Source: Sphingomonas sp. GM_Shp_1 (GTDB taxonomy: Bacteria > Pseudomonadota > Alphaproteobacteria > Sphingomonadales > Sphingomonadaceae). From it: 64,000 bases of DNA. Made by a program: the position numbers and the translations under genes. Of the stretch, positions 61,924 to 64,000 are shown piece after piece; within the stretch, counting starts at the first letter, position 1, and the number at the start of each line of letters is the position of its first letter. The notes beneath the pieces are model-generated. The model saw nothing but the letters and a program-made list of their open reading frames with translations, was not told the DNA's origin and did not search any database. Location of the stretch: assembly GCF_026540895.1 (NCBI RefSeq), contig NZ_JALNUR010000012.1, positions 1 through 64,000 of the forward strand. The letters are read 5' to 3'.

Positions 61924-62520
61924 ATGAGGACCGTCATGAAGACTCCGCTGATCGTTCTGCTCGCCGCGCTTCCGCTCGCCGGCTGCATCAGCTTCGGCGC
62001 CAAGCCGCCGCCCTCGCTGCTGACGCTCCAGGCGCAGTCGGCGCCGGCGGTCGGCGAGACGCAGGATTCGGGTCGCGGCAAGTCGATCACCATCCAGGTG
62101 CCCAGCGCCCCGCAGGAACTCGCCACCGCGCGGGTGCCGGTGCAGGAGGATGCGACCAGCATCGCCTATGTGAAGGACGCCCAATGGGCCGAGCCGCCGA
62201 CGCGGCTGTTCGCCCGGCTGATGGCGGACACGCTGACCGCGCGCGCGGGCCGGGTGGTGCTGTCGGCGCGGGAATCGATCGGCGATCCGGGCGACCGTCT
62301 GGGCGGCGAACTGCGCCAGTTCGGCATGGACGCCACCCGGCGCGAGGCCGTAGTGATGTTCGACGCCGCCCTGCAACGCGGCGGCCAGACGAGCGTCGAG
62401 AAGCGCCGCTTCGAAGCGCGCGTGCCCGTGGGCAAGATCGACGCGGAAAGTGTCGGCCCCGCGCTGAACCAGGCGGCGAACCAGGTGGCGCAGCAGGTGT
62501 CCGACTGGGTGGGGCGGTAA
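61924..62520 (+). CDS. ABC transport auxiliary lipoprotein (PqiC/DUF330-like)
   Basis: Lipoprotein of 198 residues: signal with lipobox LAGC (C21), then a beta-rich domain (TIQVPSAPQELATARVPV, VVMFDAALQRGG, RRFEARVPVG). The family works with MCE/lipid ABC systems at the outer membrane. ATG 61924 is chosen; GTG 61912 overlapping the MlaD stop and ATG 61936 are alternatives. Last gene of the operon, with a repeat element following. Confidence 0.85.
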   Translation: MRTVMKTPLIVLLAALPLAGCISFGAKPPPSLLTLQAQSAPAVGETQDSGRGKSITIQVPSAPQELATARVPVQEDATSIAYVKDAQWAEPPTRLFARLMADTLTARAGRVVLSARESIGDPGDRLGGELRQFGMDATRREAVVMFDAALQRGGQTSVEKRRFEARVPVGKIDAESVGPALNQAANQVAQQVSDWVGR

Positions 62521-62530
62521 GCATCGATAT

Positions 62531-62646
62531 TCCTCCCCTGCAAGGGGAGGTGGCAGGCCGGAGGCCTGACGGAGGGGTGTCCCGCTCTCGATAGGGTGAC
62601 ACCCCTCCACCAGCTTCGCTGGTTCCCCTCCCCTTGCAGGGGAGGA
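62531..62646. repeat. Long intergenic palindromic element, copy E
   Basis: TCCTCCCCTGCAAGGGGAGG at the left and CCTCCCCTTGCAGGGGAGGA at the right, with GGCAGGCCGGAGGCCTGACG and CCAGCTTCGCTGG modules. Closest to copy C at 38189-38307. It lies 10 bp after the lipoprotein stop. Confidence 0.8.
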
Positions 62647-62774
62647 ATTTGTTATTGGGAACCAAATCCCCCGGAAAGCGTGCGCCGCCACATGACGGCG
62701 ATTTCCCGCATCCGTCACACTTTGCGACATAAACGCACTGGACGGGGCCGTAAGGGCGGGGCAGGTTCGCCGCC

Positions 62775-64000
62775 ATGAAGCCTCGCGCCCGCGTCCTTCT
62801 CCTGGCCACAGCCGCCTTGTCCGGTTGTACGGTCGGCCCCGATTATCGTCCCGCCGCTCCCCAAGAGCTGGGGGTGCCCGCCAATTGGTCGGTGCCCGCC
62901 GCCAATGCGCAGGCACAGGACCTGACCCGCTGGTGGCGGTCGTTCGACGATCCGTTGCTCGCCGAACTGGTCGAGCAGGCGGTGGTCGCCAATACCGATG
63001 TGGTGCAGGCCGTCGCCCGGCTGCGACAGGCGCGTGAAAGCCTGATCCAGAGCCGCGCCTCGCTGCTGCCCACCGTATCGGGTTCGACCGGCTATCAGCG
63101 GAACGAGAATCTGGCGGGCGGCGGGCGCAGCTTCACTTTGCCCGACGGCACCGTGGTCGATACCGGCGGGGGCGGCAGCAACAGCTTCACCGTGGGTCTG
63201 TCGGCCAGCTATCAGCTTGGCCTGTTCGGCGAGGTTCGCCGCACAGTCGAGGCGACACGGGCGACCTATGAGGGCGCGGGGTTCAGCTATGCCGCGACGC
63301 TGCTGACCGTCGAGAGCGAGTTGGCGCGCAACTACATGCTGGCGCGCGCCTATCAGGCGCAGCTCGCCAATGCGCGGGCCAGCCTGGCCTTGCAGGACGA
63401 TAATCTGGAGATCGCCGGTTTCCGCGTGCAGGCGGGCCTCGTTTCCTCGCTCGACGCCGAACAGGCGCGCGGCCAGCGCGCGCAGACCGCCGCGACCATC
63501 CCGTCGATCGAACAGCAATATAATGCCGCCGTCTCGCGGCTGGGCGTGCTGACCGCACAGGCGCCGGGGGCGCTCAAGGCCCGGCTGGAGGCGGGGCGGC
63601 CCATCCCCAAGGGTCCGGCGGTGATCGGCGTCGGCATCCCGGCGGAGATATTGCGCCGCCGCCCGGATGTCCGCGCGGCCGAGCGCAACCTGGCCGCCGC
63701 CACCGCGCGGATCGGGGTGGCGCAGGCGGCGCTCTATCCGGCGCTGGCCATATCGGGGAATATCAACACGGCGGCGACCAGCCTGGGCTCACTGGGCGAC
63801 GCGATCACCGGCAGCCTGTTCGCCGGGCTGACACAGGCGATCTTCAACGGCGGTCGTCTGCGTTCGCAGGTCAGGAACGCGCAGGCCGTCGCCGATCAGA
63901 GCTATGCCGCCTATCAGGGCACCGTCCTGCTCGCGCTGGAGGATGTCGAGAATGCGATCGTCGCGCTCAACACCGCGCGCGAGAGGGAGCGGCAATTCGC
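62775..64000 (+). CDS. RND efflux outer-membrane lipoprotein (NodT/OprM type), 3' end cut
   Basis: Outer-membrane channel protein, incomplete: 408 codons are visible and the frame is still open at the window edge. The signal peptide ends in the lipobox LSGC (C18), typical of NodT factors. Two TolC-type repeats are seen: AVARLRQARESLIQSRASLLPTV, LELARNYM-like SELARNYMLARAY, LDAEQARGQRAQT; then the second RRRPDVRAAERNLAAATARI, LYPALAISG, and DVENAIVALN. It is separated from the RND pair at 52.9-57.4 kb by the Mla operon, so it may serve either that pump or genes beyond the window. Confidence 0.92.
   Translation, partial: MKPRARVLLLATAALSGCTVGPDYRPAAPQELGVPANWSVPAANAQAQDLTRWWRSFDDPLLAELVEQAVVANTDVVQAVARLRQARESLIQSRASLLPTVSGSTGYQRNENLAGGGRSFTLPDGTVVDTGGGGSNSFTVGLSASYQLGLFGEVRRTVEATRATYEGAGFSYAATLLTVESELARNYMLARAYQAQLANARASLALQDDNLEIAGFRVQAGLVSSLDAEQARGQRAQTAATIPSIEQQYNAAVSRLGVLTAQAPGALKARLEAGRPIPKGPAVIGVGIPAEILRRRPDVRAAERNLAAATARIGVAQAALYPALAISGNINTAATSLGSLGDAITGSLFAGLTQAIFNGGRLRSQVRNAQAVADQSYAAYQGTVLLALEDVENAIVALNTARERERQF

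Noticed and set aside
1-64000. tRNA, rRNA, transposase or integrase genes
   Set aside because: I looked for cloverleaf-like sequences and DDE or tyrosine-recombinase motifs and found none that I could support by eye; a tRNAscan run would be decisive.

Overview
The window is high-GC DNA (roughly two thirds G+C by eye), densely coding on both strands, and reads as one contiguous piece of an alphaproteobacterial chromosome, most likely Sphingomonas or a close sphingomonad. Pointers are a SciP/DUF1153 CtrA-inhibitor gene, a large TonB-dependent receptor, Coq7 (ubiquinone), hslVU, the proA-nadD-rsfS-rlmH-envC-like-ctpA order, an Mla-type lipid transport operon with a STAS-fused permease, and many small sphingomonad-type secreted proteins. 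No rRNA, tRNA, transposase, phage gene or CRISPR array was recognised.

Layout. 1-4.2 kb: valine degradation (isobutyryl-CoA dehydrogenase, 3-hydroxyisobutyryl-CoA hydrolase, enoyl-CoA hydratase, 3-hydroxyisobutyrate dehydrogenase). 4.3-8.5 kb: alanine racemase and a TonB receptor. 8.9-11.8 kb: a polyhydroxyalkanoate-type locus (thiolase, short PhaC-like enzyme, divergent PhaR). 12-13.9 kb: hslVU. 14.1-18.9 kb, minus strand: two related small secreted proteins, the glyoxalase pair gloB/gloA, a TPR protein, a hydrolase, and a small regulator/membrane-protein operon with a palindromic operator. 18.9-21.2 kb: a Mur-ligase-like gene divergent from an S66 LD-carboxypeptidase. 21.2-24.1 kb: SIMPL protein, KGG stress protein, EAL phosphodiesterase, and a low-GC YbjQ-like gene. 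24.3-26.9 kb: thrS-infC, with infC probably starting at ATA. 27.2-37.7 kb: glnD, proA, nadD, rsfS, rlmH, EnvC-like factor, GGDEF cyclase, ctpA, dsbB, coq7. 38.4-43 kb: leucine-type dehydrogenase with a divergent Lrp regulator, a membrane protein, DedA, an aldo/keto reductase. 43.3-47.3 kb: a DNA-repair-like cluster (unknown protein, DUF4130-UdgX fusion, hemerythrin, radical SAM-HhH protein). 47.4-51.9 kb: small genes including a broken GFA gene, mnmA, sciP and glsB. 52-57.4 kb: SIMPL protein and an RND efflux adaptor/permease pair. 57.6-62.5 kb: a DUF445 protein and an Mla-type ABC lipid transporter. 62.8 kb to the end: a NodT-type outer membrane efflux lipoprotein, cut by the window edge.

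Between genes, several families of palindromic repeats recur. One is a long element of about 115-130 bp seen in at least seven intergenic gaps, one is a TTCGAC-type repeat at three loci, and others are seen once. These repeats, a perfect three-way-junction element at 13.9 kb, the SOS/repair-like UdgX cluster, and the small HTH operon with its operator are the parts most worth a second look. Function calls rest on motifs and family knowledge only; no database search was run.
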